A stretch of DNA of 64,000 nt from a virus, in IMG/VR virus record IMGVR_UViG_3300028030_000007, positions 24,342 to 88,341 of that record. One strand, written 5' to 3'. A program made the translations under genes and the position numbers. This document shows positions 25,143 through 34,393 of the stretch, piece by piece. The stretch's first letter is position 1. Each line of letters begins with the position of its first letter. Under the pieces are notes generated by a model, which saw only the letters and a program-made list of their open reading frames with translations, searched no databases and was not told where the DNA came from.

Positions 25143-26422
25143 AGAAAAACTACGTGATCGATACTAACGTTCTTATTCATGACCCTGACTGTATATACAA
25201 ATTTGAAGATAATAACGTATACATACCGATATACGTTATTGAAGAAGTAGATAATTTCAAAAAAGAGTCTTCTGAGAGAGGAAGAAATGCAAGAAGGGTA
25301 ATACGGATCATAGATGGTATGTTATCATCGAATGATAGACTAGAAAACGTTAGTATAAATGATGGACAACTTTTCCTTTATGTTCCTGATTTTCTAAATT
25401 TCGATACAAAGGTTGCTGTAGACAGTAATAAATATGACTATAGAATATTACAAACTGCTATTGAAATAAAACAAAAATCAGATTTGAAAACCATAATGGT
25501 ATCTATGGACGCTAATCTAAGGGTTAGAGCCCAAGCTATGAAACTTCCATCACAGAATTATAAAAATAACTCTGTTAGTGTGAATTCAATAAAGAAAGAT
25601 TATGAAATACACTATGTTGATGATAATACAATAGATCTTCTTTACTCAAAACAAACAGTTAACATTCCCTCATTGCAATTAAAAAACAATGAGTATGTAA
25701 AACTCATATCATCAGAAAACGGATCTAAAACGGTCCTTTGTAGAAATCTTCCTGGGGGACAATTATCAAGAATACAAACAAGTTCCGAAATTTGTGGAAT
25801 AAAACCACTTAATATGGAACAACATTTTGCACTTGACGCTTTGCTAGATCCGGCGGTAAACTTTGTAACGCTGATAGGGAAAGCTGGAACAGGAAAGACG
25901 TTGTTGGCTCTAGCTGCAGCTTTTCAAGGTGTAAAAAGAAAGCAATATACATCAATACTCGTAGCACGACCGGTAATCCCTATGGGTAAAGATATAGGAT
26001 ACATACCGGGGGATATCAATGAAAAAATGCAGCCGTGGATGCAGCCTATTTATGATAACATTGACATATTATCTATGAATGATAATGAAGACTATAATTT
26101 GTATTTCAATGATGGAACGATAAAAATAGAGCCTCTTACCTATATAAGAGGTAGAAGTATACCGAATCAATACATGATAATAGATGAGTCACAGAATCTT
26201 ACCCCTCATGAGGTAAAAACAATACTAACTAGGGCTGGTGATGGGACTAAAATAGTTCTTACCGGCGATCCAAATCAGATAGACAACCCATACATGGATT
26301 CAACATCAAACGGTCTTTCCGTTACGATGAAAAAGTTTTTAGGGAATGAAATATTTGCTAGTGTCGTTTTGCATAAGAGTGAAAGAAGTAAACTAGCCGA
26401 TATTGCCGCTTCCATTCTCTAA
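25139..26422 (+). CDS. PIN-PhoH family ATPase/RNase (427 aa)
   Basis: Two domains are clear. Residues 1-150 form a PIN nuclease domain (YVIDTNVLIHDPD with acidic residues, later MVSMDANLRVRAQA). Residues about 215-427 form a PhoH ATPase with Walker A GKAGTGKT (near 247-254), ARPVIPMGKDIGYIPG, Walker B YMIIDESQN and a TGDPNQID sensor. PIN-PhoH proteins (PhoH2) are ATP-dependent RNA-unwinding RNases in bacteria. Many phages carry phoH, but its role in infection is unclear. Here it sits between hub and spike genes and overlaps the hub stop (ATGA), so it is expressed with the tail operon. Confidence 0.92.
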   Translation: MKKNYVIDTNVLIHDPDCIYKFEDNNVYIPIYVIEEVDNFKKESSERGRNARRVIRIIDGMLSSNDRLENVSINDGQLFLYVPDFLNFDTKVAVDSNKYDYRILQTAIEIKQKSDLKTIMVSMDANLRVRAQAMKLPSQNYKNNSVSVNSIKKDYEIHYVDDNTIDLLYSKQTVNIPSLQLKNNEYVKLISSENGSKTVLCRNLPGGQLSRIQTSSEICGIKPLNMEQHFALDALLDPAVNFVTLIGKAGTGKTLLALAAAFQGVKRKQYTSILVARPVIPMGKDIGYIPGDINEKMQPWMQPIYDNIDILSMNDNEDYNLYFNDGTIKIEPLTYIRGRSIPNQYMIIDESQNLTPHEVKTILTRAGDGTKIVLTGDPNQIDNPYMDSTSNGLSVTMKKFLGNEIFASVVLHKSERSKLADIAASIL

Positions 26423-26725
26423 CTTTTTTAGTATGATGTCTATAGCGTTGTCTGGTGATATAAGCATAACATTTGTCTCTATGTTCCCATTTTCTCTTAG
26501 CATATGACTCACAGATTCTATCTTTAGTTTAATTATTATATTTTCATCTATGCTTATATTCTTTGGATGTTTCTCATTTATGAACGCTAACATTTTCTTG
26601 TCATCTGTTTTAAACTCCGTGTAAAAATCTTCACCGATGTGTACGTTATATAGATCCTTCACTGTCCATGAAAGCCCATTCACTATCGTACCGTTTGTAT
26701 AACACACGTTTACAGTAGTTTCCAT
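26393..26725 (-). CDS. Reverse-strand hypothetical protein (110 aa)
   Basis: Function not recognised. A small acidic alpha/beta protein with a start like METTVNVCYTNGTIVNGLSW and a C-terminal helix (NAIDIILKKLENG). It converges on the PhoH gene, overlapping its end by 30 bases, and is divergent from the spike gene. It is the second gene of this type in the tail operon (compare 21055-21738). No metal ligands, signal peptide or catalytic motif are visible. The 82-base gap to the spike gene contains TGTACAGT, one base from the TGTATAGT box. Confidence 0.65.
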   Translation of the reverse strand: METTVNVCYTNGTIVNGLSWTVKDLYNVHIGEDFYTEFKTDDKKMLAFINEKHPKNISIDENIIIKLKIESVSHMLRENGNIETNVMLISPDNAIDIILKKLENGSGNIG

Positions 26726-26807
26726 TTTTAACCGACCTAACTAAAAAATTATTATTCAAAGTTACTATACATTAGTTATGATGTGTGTACAGTAGGGTAA
26801 GTATATC

Positions 26808-29006
26808 ATGAATGACGCACCGTTTATTGTAACAGATGACTTTGAATTATACGACAGATTAAGTAATAACCCAAAGCAGTTCATAACAAGTGGTTTCATA
26901 ACGTATATAGATAATGAAACCATGAAATGTTCTGTACGAATGGATGACAATAATGAGTATATAGGTGTTCCAATATACATGTCCGGGGCTGGTCCTAGGT
27001 CTCAGTTTACTTTGATGCCAGAATTGGGGTCTAAGGTACTCGTTGGATGGAAACAGTCAGGAAGACGCCTTGTCGAGCCAGTAATACTAGGTTATGTGAA
27101 TACCGGTATTTATCAATCTAAAGATTTTAAACCATTTTCTGTCGGATCACCTGAAGAAATTAAAAATATACTGAATGAATTCCCTGATTTAGGTGACATA
27201 GGTGCTTTGAACCTAGGTGTTACTCGTCTAAAATCTAAAAAAGTAAACTCCGGTGACGTGTTAGCACTGTCGTCGAAGGGGTCAGATCTTACGTTAGACA
27301 AAAATTTCTATTTGTCATCCAGAGACGGGCAAGAGATTTTCACAACAGACGATTCTGTAATTCATCGGATTAAAAATACGTTCGTTTCTGGATCTCATGG
27401 ATATGAACGAAAGGGAATTATAAAAAGGTCCGGGTTTAATCTACCACCCGATTTAATAATGTCTGGTCAGGAGACCGATGGAGAGATTAACGGAAAAGAT
27501 ATCGAAGATTATATAAATGAAAATATAGACGGTAATGGTGAGTTTAATGTAAAAAAGATTGATATAAACTCTCCGGCATTCAGGAAACTCTCCCAATTTG
27601 GTTTAGTGGATACTGAGGGAAATGTACTAATAGATTATGATAAAGAGCACAAATCATATCCATATGTTACAACTCCGTCAGGAAATCGAGTATCATATGT
27701 TCATAATATGTTCCCAGATTCTGAGTATGATGATACTAAAGAAATGTATGTGGAGAATAGGCTAGAACTATTTCATACAGATGACGGTTCCCTGAAAGTC
27801 AACGAAGAGACTGACGGATTTCAAATTGACCATCCCCTGCAACGTGTGTTTATAACAGATGTGGTAGGCACGGTAGTCGGAAACGACGCTTATTCAAAAC
27901 AAGGGAGACAACTTTATAAGAAAATATTGTCGGCTTCACTTTTCACTGATCCCAGTGGATGGGTTAGCCCTGATAAAAAACCGGCGTTGGAACCGATTGA
28001 CATGATACACCACAAAAGTTGGTGTGATTCAACCGCATTAGCTAAATACTTTAGTATAAAAGCTCCGGAAGATTCATCAAATGAATATGTGTTTGGTGTT
28101 ACAAAAGAGGGTAGGGTATTCCTTCACGTTCCAAAAAGTAAAACAGGGAACGTGGATCAGATAGGCAAATCCGTTGATATGACAGTTTCCGGGCTCATTA
28201 ACGCGGTGATAGGAAGTGATACAGACGGTAAATCACTTCGAATGAAAACGTCAGGTGGTATGGAACTTGACATAGGAACGTTTAAAGACGATGAAAATAA
28301 AAACATCTCTCTTGACGTTAAGCTTAGGGGAAGGGTAAATTTAGCCTATCTTGGGGCGGAAGCTGTAGAAACCACATACGGCGGTGATAACGTAAACAGC
28401 GTCGCTGGTAGAAGTGCTAACATTGTTGGTGGCGATAGCATAAACATAACATCAGCAAGACATGTGATTCAAGCTGAAAGAATAGAAAATAACGCCAGTA
28501 GTATGGCTTCCATGATCGGCGGATCTACGCATTTAACGGTGCTTGGCAATGCAAATCAATACTACGGTATGCAAAAATCAACGACTTTAGCGTTAGGTCG
28601 TTCAGAAAAAATGCTAACTGGAACAGACTCTCAGATAATACTTGCCGGTGCAAAATCACTTAATATGATAAGTGGGTCATTCTCAGAAAACATAGCCGCA
28701 GGGTCTAAAACAGTTAATGTTGGAACTGGTAATTTTTCAGCTACAGTAGGAGCTGGTAATCTGTCGATGACAGTAGGAGCCGGGTCACTTTCCCTTTCAA
28801 CTGGTGGAGGATCTTCAAGTATACAATCTGCAATTATGACAAACGTAACAAGCGGAGCAGTAACAAACATAACATCGCCGCTTGTTAGAATAGGAATGGT
28901 AGGATCGTTTGGATCTGTTTCTGGCATCCCAGGCCCTCCTGGTCCACATATTGATTATGTAACTGGAGTTCCAATAATGGGTATGTCAACAATACTCGTT
29001 GGTTAG
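26808..29006 (+). CDS. Baseplate central spike protein, OB-fold plus beta-helix (732 aa)
   Basis: Residues about 25-120 look like the gp5/gpV/VgrG OB-fold domain (ITYIDNETMKCSVRMDDNNE, then GSKVLVGWKQSGRRLVEPVI). The middle is a less clear globular region. Residues about 520-700 are short Ser/Thr/Gly/Ala repeats (for example GNFSATVGAGNLSMTVGAGS), as in the triple beta-helix of spikes. The end carries a collagen-like GIPGPPGPH and a small hydrophobic tip. Such trimers form the needle that pierces the outer membrane. No lysozyme insert is seen, which fits a separate lysozyme-domain protein upstream. Confidence 0.82.
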   Translation: MNDAPFIVTDDFELYDRLSNNPKQFITSGFITYIDNETMKCSVRMDDNNEYIGVPIYMSGAGPRSQFTLMPELGSKVLVGWKQSGRRLVEPVILGYVNTGIYQSKDFKPFSVGSPEEIKNILNEFPDLGDIGALNLGVTRLKSKKVNSGDVLALSSKGSDLTLDKNFYLSSRDGQEIFTTDDSVIHRIKNTFVSGSHGYERKGIIKRSGFNLPPDLIMSGQETDGEINGKDIEDYINENIDGNGEFNVKKIDINSPAFRKLSQFGLVDTEGNVLIDYDKEHKSYPYVTTPSGNRVSYVHNMFPDSEYDDTKEMYVENRLELFHTDDGSLKVNEETDGFQIDHPLQRVFITDVVGTVVGNDAYSKQGRQLYKKILSASLFTDPSGWVSPDKKPALEPIDMIHHKSWCDSTALAKYFSIKAPEDSSNEYVFGVTKEGRVFLHVPKSKTGNVDQIGKSVDMTVSGLINAVIGSDTDGKSLRMKTSGGMELDIGTFKDDENKNISLDVKLRGRVNLAYLGAEAVETTYGGDNVNSVAGRSANIVGGDSINITSARHVIQAERIENNASSMASMIGGSTHLTVLGNANQYYGMQKSTTLALGRSEKMLTGTDSQIILAGAKSLNMISGSFSENIAAGSKTVNVGTGNFSATVGAGNLSMTVGAGSLSLSTGGGSSSIQSAIMTNVTSGAVTNITSPLVRIGMVGSFGSVSGIPGPPGPHIDYVTGVPIMGMSTILVG

Positions 29007-29013
29007 AATAAAT

Positions 29014-29595
29014 ATGCCGATTAGCCTTCCAACATTTGTTTCTTCATTTGAAACATCATTAAGATCTAGTGGACTTAATGGTTCAATGATTTCACAAATG
29101 TCTACTGCATTAGGTAGTGGTATGGCATCTATTATGGCAACGTCTGTTCAAGTATCTACCGTCGATGCAGGAACTAGTGGTGTTGGGACCGGTTATATGG
29201 TGGGAATAATAACAACAAAGAAAACAGATTATACACAAATGGTATCAAACCTTCATTCAAATGGAGTGAGTGGATCGTACGCTAATAATCTAGCTAATGC
29301 ATTGAGTGATGGTGTATTAAAAAATTTACTTTCTTGCGCTGTTAGTACTACGCATCCTATTGTTGGTAGTGGAAGTGGCACTGTTAAATTTACTATGAAT
29401 CCACTGCAGGCGTTACCAATACTTCAGCAGTCTATGGCTAGTAGTGGTATTAATGGTGAAAGTTCAATGAAAATTGCTAACGCTTTTGTTTTCTCTCTCA
29501 GTTCCATACTGAGTTTAACCTCTATGATCATTCCAATAGTTGGTCCAACCGGTGGCGTTTCGTTTACTGGAATTGGTAGTGGAAAAATAGTATGA
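29014..29595 (+). CDS. Tail-associated protein with three internal repeats (193 aa)
   Basis: Function not recognised. Three related segments are visible: SSGLNGSMISQMSTALGSGM, SNGVSGSYANNLANALSDGV and SSGINGESSMKIANAFVFSL, each a short helix pair with Gly/Ser turns. The composition is low in charge and rich in Ser, Gly and Met. The ATG at 29014 is chosen over an in-frame TTG at 28999, which lies inside the spike gene. The stop overlaps the next ATG. A structural baseplate part is likely from its position between spike and a giant baseplate protein. Confidence 0.65.
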   Translation: MPISLPTFVSSFETSLRSSGLNGSMISQMSTALGSGMASIMATSVQVSTVDAGTSGVGTGYMVGIITTKKTDYTQMVSNLHSNGVSGSYANNLANALSDGVLKNLLSCAVSTTHPIVGSGSGTVKFTMNPLQALPILQQSMASSGINGESSMKIANAFVFSLSSILSLTSMIIPIVGPTGGVSFTGIGSGKIV

Positions 29596-32500
29596 AATTA
29601 CTTGATGGAATAAGATACGGTGACTATAACAATGTTAATACATTTCCACCAAATGTGGAAAAATATGCGACAATAAATGAACAACAACAATACTTGATGG
29701 TCGTTGATGGGCCTGATAAAAATTATGATATAGGATCTGAAAATTTAAGATTCCTGATCTCAAAGTCAAACTTCAAGTATGAAAATTCGTCCGGTCGTTG
29801 GGTTGTAAACGCCGGTATATTTGAAGAAACTAACAGTAAATTCGCTGACGTTGGTAAGGACCTAACATTAGACCCGATACCACCTGATGGGTCTTATCCA
29901 ATAGTTAAATTTTGCAATGAACTAGGTCTAACTCCTGTTCAAATGACAGATGAAACGTTGTCTAAACCATCAAGCGGAAAAGTTGCGTGGTCAGTAGATT
30001 CAGGGAAAATCTTACTTAATGACGATGACGTTTCTAAACATGAAGGAAAACAGATATCGTACGACGGTTATTATGATGACATAATGTCATTTGCTAGGAG
30101 CAAGATACAACACCCAGAGACTGACGCTAGTGTTGTATTTGATAAGATAAATAAATCTATATATGTGTTTGGAGTAAAGTCTGGATCACCGAATTACTAT
30201 TTTATGACAGAGTGGAAAGATGATCACAATCCACCAAAAGATTATGCATACATAGATCCAGATACTGGCGCGTTGTACATAAACCAGGATAGCGTTTCAC
30301 AACTAAAATCCGATGGATATGACATATACTATGTTATAGCATCACTTAAAATTGATGGAGCTATAACTTACTTTTATAGAAGTTCAAACAATACAAACGG
30401 TGAACCTGAGGTTCCCGATTTCACTATGATAACGAGCTTCACCGATGAAATGATCGTAAGTGAACTCATTCCATCACATACTGTAAGTCTTAGCCCTGTT
30501 CCATTGACATACAGCTTAACGGTAGAAATAAAAGACAATCCGAATAACAATAATGATTATACCGGGCAACTTTCTAGTGCTTACAATCCGAAATACAGGT
30601 ATAATTATGTGATTGATTGTTTAACGTCACAGCTTAGCATGTATGAAAACAAAAAGATGCTAAAAGTGATGGAGAAAGACTCGCCATTCATAAACTTAGA
30701 TGATTCGTATTTGTTTGGATATAACTCATATGTAAAGAAAAACGGTCAATTCCTGGTAAGTGATCAAGATTATTTTTTGAACGCTCAAGCCGGAATAATT
30801 GAGTTTATAAAACCGATGGGTGTCGGTAGTGCTTACTCACACATGGATGAGAAAGCATATTTTAATGGAACAATACTATCATTAGACAATATAGTATTTA
30901 CTGATAGTTATGTTGGATACTATGTTAGAAATGGATCTGAATATTATAAAATACTGTCTGTTACTAATGGACTAGCTACTATAGACTCTAACGTTACCAG
31001 CGGGGAAGCTACAGTAGATATAATAGACGGTTATGAAGTATCAGTTGAAAACGTTTTATATAAATTAAACTCAATACCTAAAAAATTCAATATGGTCATT
31101 GAAAACTCTGGTAACTCACTTGTTGTTGAGTGGTCAGACATAACGGTGAATGCTCAAGCCGGGCAAATAATGTTATCATTTAGGCTAAAACCCGGTGATA
31201 AAGTAACTACAACATATACTTATGTTGAAAGTGACGGATCCGAACACACAACAACAGAAGTCGCTGAGTGGGAAAATAGTGAAGTCGCCTCGATTTCTAA
31301 CGGAATAATAACATTCAATGAGCATGGAAATGAACTTGTACACACGTCAATAGACGTGTACGTTGGTGGCAGAGAATACGTATCGGGAATATTAATTAAA
31401 GACAATAGTCACATACAACTGTTGGAAAAAGTTGACGAAAGTAAAAATATAAGGATTAGATACAGCACGTATCAATCCAATGGCGGTCAAGGTGTTGTTC
31501 AATTACAAAATGAAAACGTTTTAGTCGATGAACTTAAAACAAACAAAAATACGAATAAAATAGTCCTGAACGGTAAATATGATATACCTAATAATGCAGC
31601 AATATTGATAGATAATATGGAATGCATAATTGAAACAGCGTCATCATATGACTCCAGCAATGATGAAACAACAATATACATGGCACGAAATCCAACGATA
31701 GAATCTGACAACATTATGGTGTCGGATTCTAAGATTGTGTTTGACGGGGTAGTCGATGAATCTCTCGTTGAATCAATAGCTAAAAACTCAAACTCAGTCA
31801 GTCTAACTGGACAGTTTGACATACCGCCGAATTCAATAATAACTGTTGGTGGTGACTCGTACATCGTATCTCATTCAGAGTTCGCAGATGGAAAAACCAA
31901 GGTAACTGTCAAACAATCATTCATAAAAAGCTACGTGGTATCTTCCTTGCTCTTTACGACTCTTCCGGTATATCAGGAAGGTGACAGTGTTCTGAAGCCA
32001 GGAAAACCCATCCACGGGCCTTCAGGACTATATGTTATAAGAAATGGTCAAAAACTACCATCATCTGATTATTCATACTCAGACAGTAGTGATGTTACTC
32101 TGAATAGTCCAATAGGGAAGGGTGACAAGATACAACTTCTTTATGCATACCATAACATGCAACACGCAGGAGACATGTTTGAAGTTGATTATCTTTATGG
32201 AATTATACCATCAAATGACAATGAGATACTAGGTCAATCCCTTGTGATGACGTTTGATGTTTATTCACCGGACACATTCTTTTATAGAACTATAGAAGAC
32301 GAAAAATTTAAGCCAGATGTCATAAGTTTTATAAATTCACTCTCACCTAGTAGAACAGCAACCGGACCCGTTGTGATGAAGTCATCCTCGGTATCAAATT
32401 ATGATAGTGGAATACCGGGGTTTTATTACAATCTAAAATTTTTGAATAATTGTGACTATTTTGTGGGAACGGCACTACTTTACTATTGTGACATTATAGA

Positions 32501-34277
32501 CGTACTTGATAATATAGTATCCAACTGTGACGGAACAGTTGTTGGTGGGTCTGATGGGAAGTTTAGGTATGACGGTGAATACAGGGTAGCAGATACTATT
32601 AAAGATGTGAAAAATGATATAAACGATGATCTAAGGTATAAATTAACATCTTCAATATCATCGATGACTCCATACACAATATCATATGAGTATGAATACA
32701 AACGAATGTATGAAACGTTTTCATACAGTAGAATTTATCCACAACTTGTTACTATTGATTGTCCAATAAATGATAAAACAGGGAAAGATGACGCTGGGGA
32801 AATAATAGGATCAACCGGATACGCGAATGTTACTGACGTGTATGAACTCGTTGAATCAAGACCTAGAGTAATTTTCACTAGTACCGTTGAAACATCTGGT
32901 CAAACTAACATGTTTGTCTCATACGATGACAATGAGCCAATACTTCATATAAAATTTGGTGATGAAATAGATGTATATGATGGATATGGAAACAAGTTCA
33001 ATAGTTATCCAGTTGTATATGCAGATGATGATCGTGTAATAATTAATGGTGTGTTACCATTTACATCAGGATCTGTACAAAAGAAAACCATAACTCAAGA
33101 TTATGTGATAGGCGCGAGTTATGTTATAAACTCCGAGACCGGTGAAATTAAAAATGCTTATTGTAAAGGATGTGATTCATACTTCAAGGCCATAGATGAA
33201 AACTCAGTCGTTAAAGTGACTCTGGCGTTTAATAACTCTGACACATCACCACTCAGATTACCGGCTTTGTTCAGTAGTCCCCATTGCGACGATGGAAATT
33301 TACCGGAACCGTTACTTTTCCGTGATAATGAAATTTCGTTCATTGAACAAGAAAAGTACACAATGAACAAGATTGGGTTTGGGAAAGTAGACTCTATAAC
33401 AAATAAGATATATGACGCTAATGGAATGGTAGTAGCGGGTGATACGATAAAATTTGTAAATGGTCCGAACTCAGGTCAGACAGCTAACGTGTTGTCAACG
33501 ACTGGCTCTAGTTTTATTGTTGATAAGTACTTTTCAAATGCAGATCCTACCGGAAGTGATTTCATTTTATCAGATTTAGTATACAAAGTGTTAGACAGTG
33601 AAATTGATATAATATCAACAAATACTTATTCTAGTGGGAACGTTGATCATCTAGCCTCACAATTCCAACAATTTGATGATTTTGTTTCTAAAATTAGTGA
33701 CATCGTAGCGTCCGGCTCATATACTGTAATAAGTTCGAATTCAATAGGAACAAATGGAGTTGGAGATGCGAAATCCGGTGACGTTCTATATATGAGAACT
33801 AACGGTGGTAGTAGATCCATCTATATGATAAAGGAAGTTAACGGAACGTCAATAACAATTGATGGTAATCTAGACTTTCCTGTAGATGGAACATTTCAAG
33901 TGGCTCGTATGAGTATGATAACGTCAACGACGTTGATCGTTGCATTAAACGATTTCATGGTTTCTACATCAAACTTCCTTGATGATACGCAAGCGTGGAA
34001 GGCTTCTGTATCGTATAGTGGCATATCGGGTCGAATGATAAAATTCAATGAAAGAAGATCTGATATCGAATCATTTCTGACTTCAATAAGACAAACGCTC
34101 AAACAACTCAATGAGGAGAGATATCTGTGGGTAAAACTAAAGACGGACAAACTGTCGGGAATAACAATACTGATAGGAAGAGAGGAAGAAAGTATAGACG
34201 ACGCGATCAAAGAGCTGCAGCAAAATCAAAAAGTACAACTTTTAATGGAAAAAATGAGTGGTCTGACTGGAACATGA
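29592..34277 (+). CDS. Giant baseplate/tail protein with repeated beta modules (1561 aa)
   Basis: No single family is recognised. Several segments repeat a beta module found across this operon: a strand with NG, a (S/D)DY turn, then a G-D-x-(V/I)-x-x-x-Y-x-Y strand. Examples are VIRNGQKLPSSDYSYSDSSD with GKGDKIQLLYAY and, earlier, LKPGDKVTTTYTYVES. The C-terminus turns helical (RRSDIESFLTSIRQTLKQLN). It is transcribed between the spike and baseplate wedge genes and overlaps both neighbours (ATGA). Likely a baseplate scaffold or a long protein linking hub and wedge. The length and modular build suggest growth by module duplication. Confidence 0.7.
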   Translation: MKLLDGIRYGDYNNVNTFPPNVEKYATINEQQQYLMVVDGPDKNYDIGSENLRFLISKSNFKYENSSGRWVVNAGIFEETNSKFADVGKDLTLDPIPPDGSYPIVKFCNELGLTPVQMTDETLSKPSSGKVAWSVDSGKILLNDDDVSKHEGKQISYDGYYDDIMSFARSKIQHPETDASVVFDKINKSIYVFGVKSGSPNYYFMTEWKDDHNPPKDYAYIDPDTGALYINQDSVSQLKSDGYDIYYVIASLKIDGAITYFYRSSNNTNGEPEVPDFTMITSFTDEMIVSELIPSHTVSLSPVPLTYSLTVEIKDNPNNNNDYTGQLSSAYNPKYRYNYVIDCLTSQLSMYENKKMLKVMEKDSPFINLDDSYLFGYNSYVKKNGQFLVSDQDYFLNAQAGIIEFIKPMGVGSAYSHMDEKAYFNGTILSLDNIVFTDSYVGYYVRNGSEYYKILSVTNGLATIDSNVTSGEATVDIIDGYEVSVENVLYKLNSIPKKFNMVIENSGNSLVVEWSDITVNAQAGQIMLSFRLKPGDKVTTTYTYVESDGSEHTTTEVAEWENSEVASISNGIITFNEHGNELVHTSIDVYVGGREYVSGILIKDNSHIQLLEKVDESKNIRIRYSTYQSNGGQGVVQLQNENVLVDELKTNKNTNKIVLNGKYDIPNNAAILIDNMECIIETASSYDSSNDETTIYMARNPTIESDNIMVSDSKIVFDGVVDESLVESIAKNSNSVSLTGQFDIPPNSIITVGGDSYIVSHSEFADGKTKVTVKQSFIKSYVVSSLLFTTLPVYQEGDSVLKPGKPIHGPSGLYVIRNGQKLPSSDYSYSDSSDVTLNSPIGKGDKIQLLYAYHNMQHAGDMFEVDYLYGIIPSNDNEILGQSLVMTFDVYSPDTFFYRTIEDEKFKPDVISFINSLSPSRTATGPVVMKSSSVSNYDSGIPGFYYNLKFLNNCDYFVGTALLYYCDIIDVLDNIVSNCDGTVVGGSDGKFRYDGEYRVADTIKDVKNDINDDLRYKLTSSISSMTPYTISYEYEYKRMYETFSYSRIYPQLVTIDCPINDKTGKDDAGEIIGSTGYANVTDVYELVESRPRVIFTSTVETSGQTNMFVSYDDNEPILHIKFGDEIDVYDGYGNKFNSYPVVYADDDRVIINGVLPFTSGSVQKKTITQDYVIGASYVINSETGEIKNAYCKGCDSYFKAIDENSVVKVTLAFNNSDTSPLRLPALFSSPHCDDGNLPEPLLFRDNEISFIEQEKYTMNKIGFGKVDSITNKIYDANGMVVAGDTIKFVNGPNSGQTANVLSTTGSSFIVDKYFSNADPTGSDFILSDLVYKVLDSEIDIISTNTYSSGNVDHLASQFQQFDDFVSKISDIVASGSYTVISSNSIGTNGVGDAKSGDVLYMRTNGGSRSIYMIKEVNGTSITIDGNLDFPVDGTFQVARMSMITSTTLIVALNDFMVSTSNFLDDTQAWKASVSYSGISGRMIKFNERRSDIESFLTSIRQTLKQLNEERYLWVKLKTDKLSGITILIGREEESIDDAIKELQQNQKVQLLMEKMSGLTGT

Positions 34278-34393
34278 GAAATGATGATTTTGTACAAAAG
34301 CTCAAGAATCTAAAAGGTATACTTGAAGCGTCTATGGAGAAGGAAAAGAAAAAAGTAAGAATCATACAACAAAAAATAGAAAAGTATAAATAA
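34274..34393 (+). CDS. Small coiled-coil protein (39 aa)
   Basis: A short frame begins at the ATG overlapping the stop of the 29592 gene (ATGA) and ends directly before the ATG of the next gene. The product is highly charged and predicted as one helix (EKEKKKVRIIQQKIEKY). The frame can be traced back to a GTG at 34127, which would give 88 residues with a basic N-terminal part, but that would overlap the upstream gene by 150 bases. The short form is favoured by the junction pattern used throughout the operon. Confidence 0.5.
   Translation: MRNDDFVQKLKNLKGILEASMEKEKKKVRIIQQKIEKYK

Noticed and set aside
24764-25180. Minus-strand Ser/Ile-rich frame under the hub gene end
   Set aside because: Typical shadow of an AT-rich coiled-coil gene; no start context or family features.
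34127-34273. GTG-started longer form of the 34274 gene
   Set aside because: It would overlap the end of the 29592 gene by 150 bases, while the ATGA junction at 34274 follows the operon pattern.
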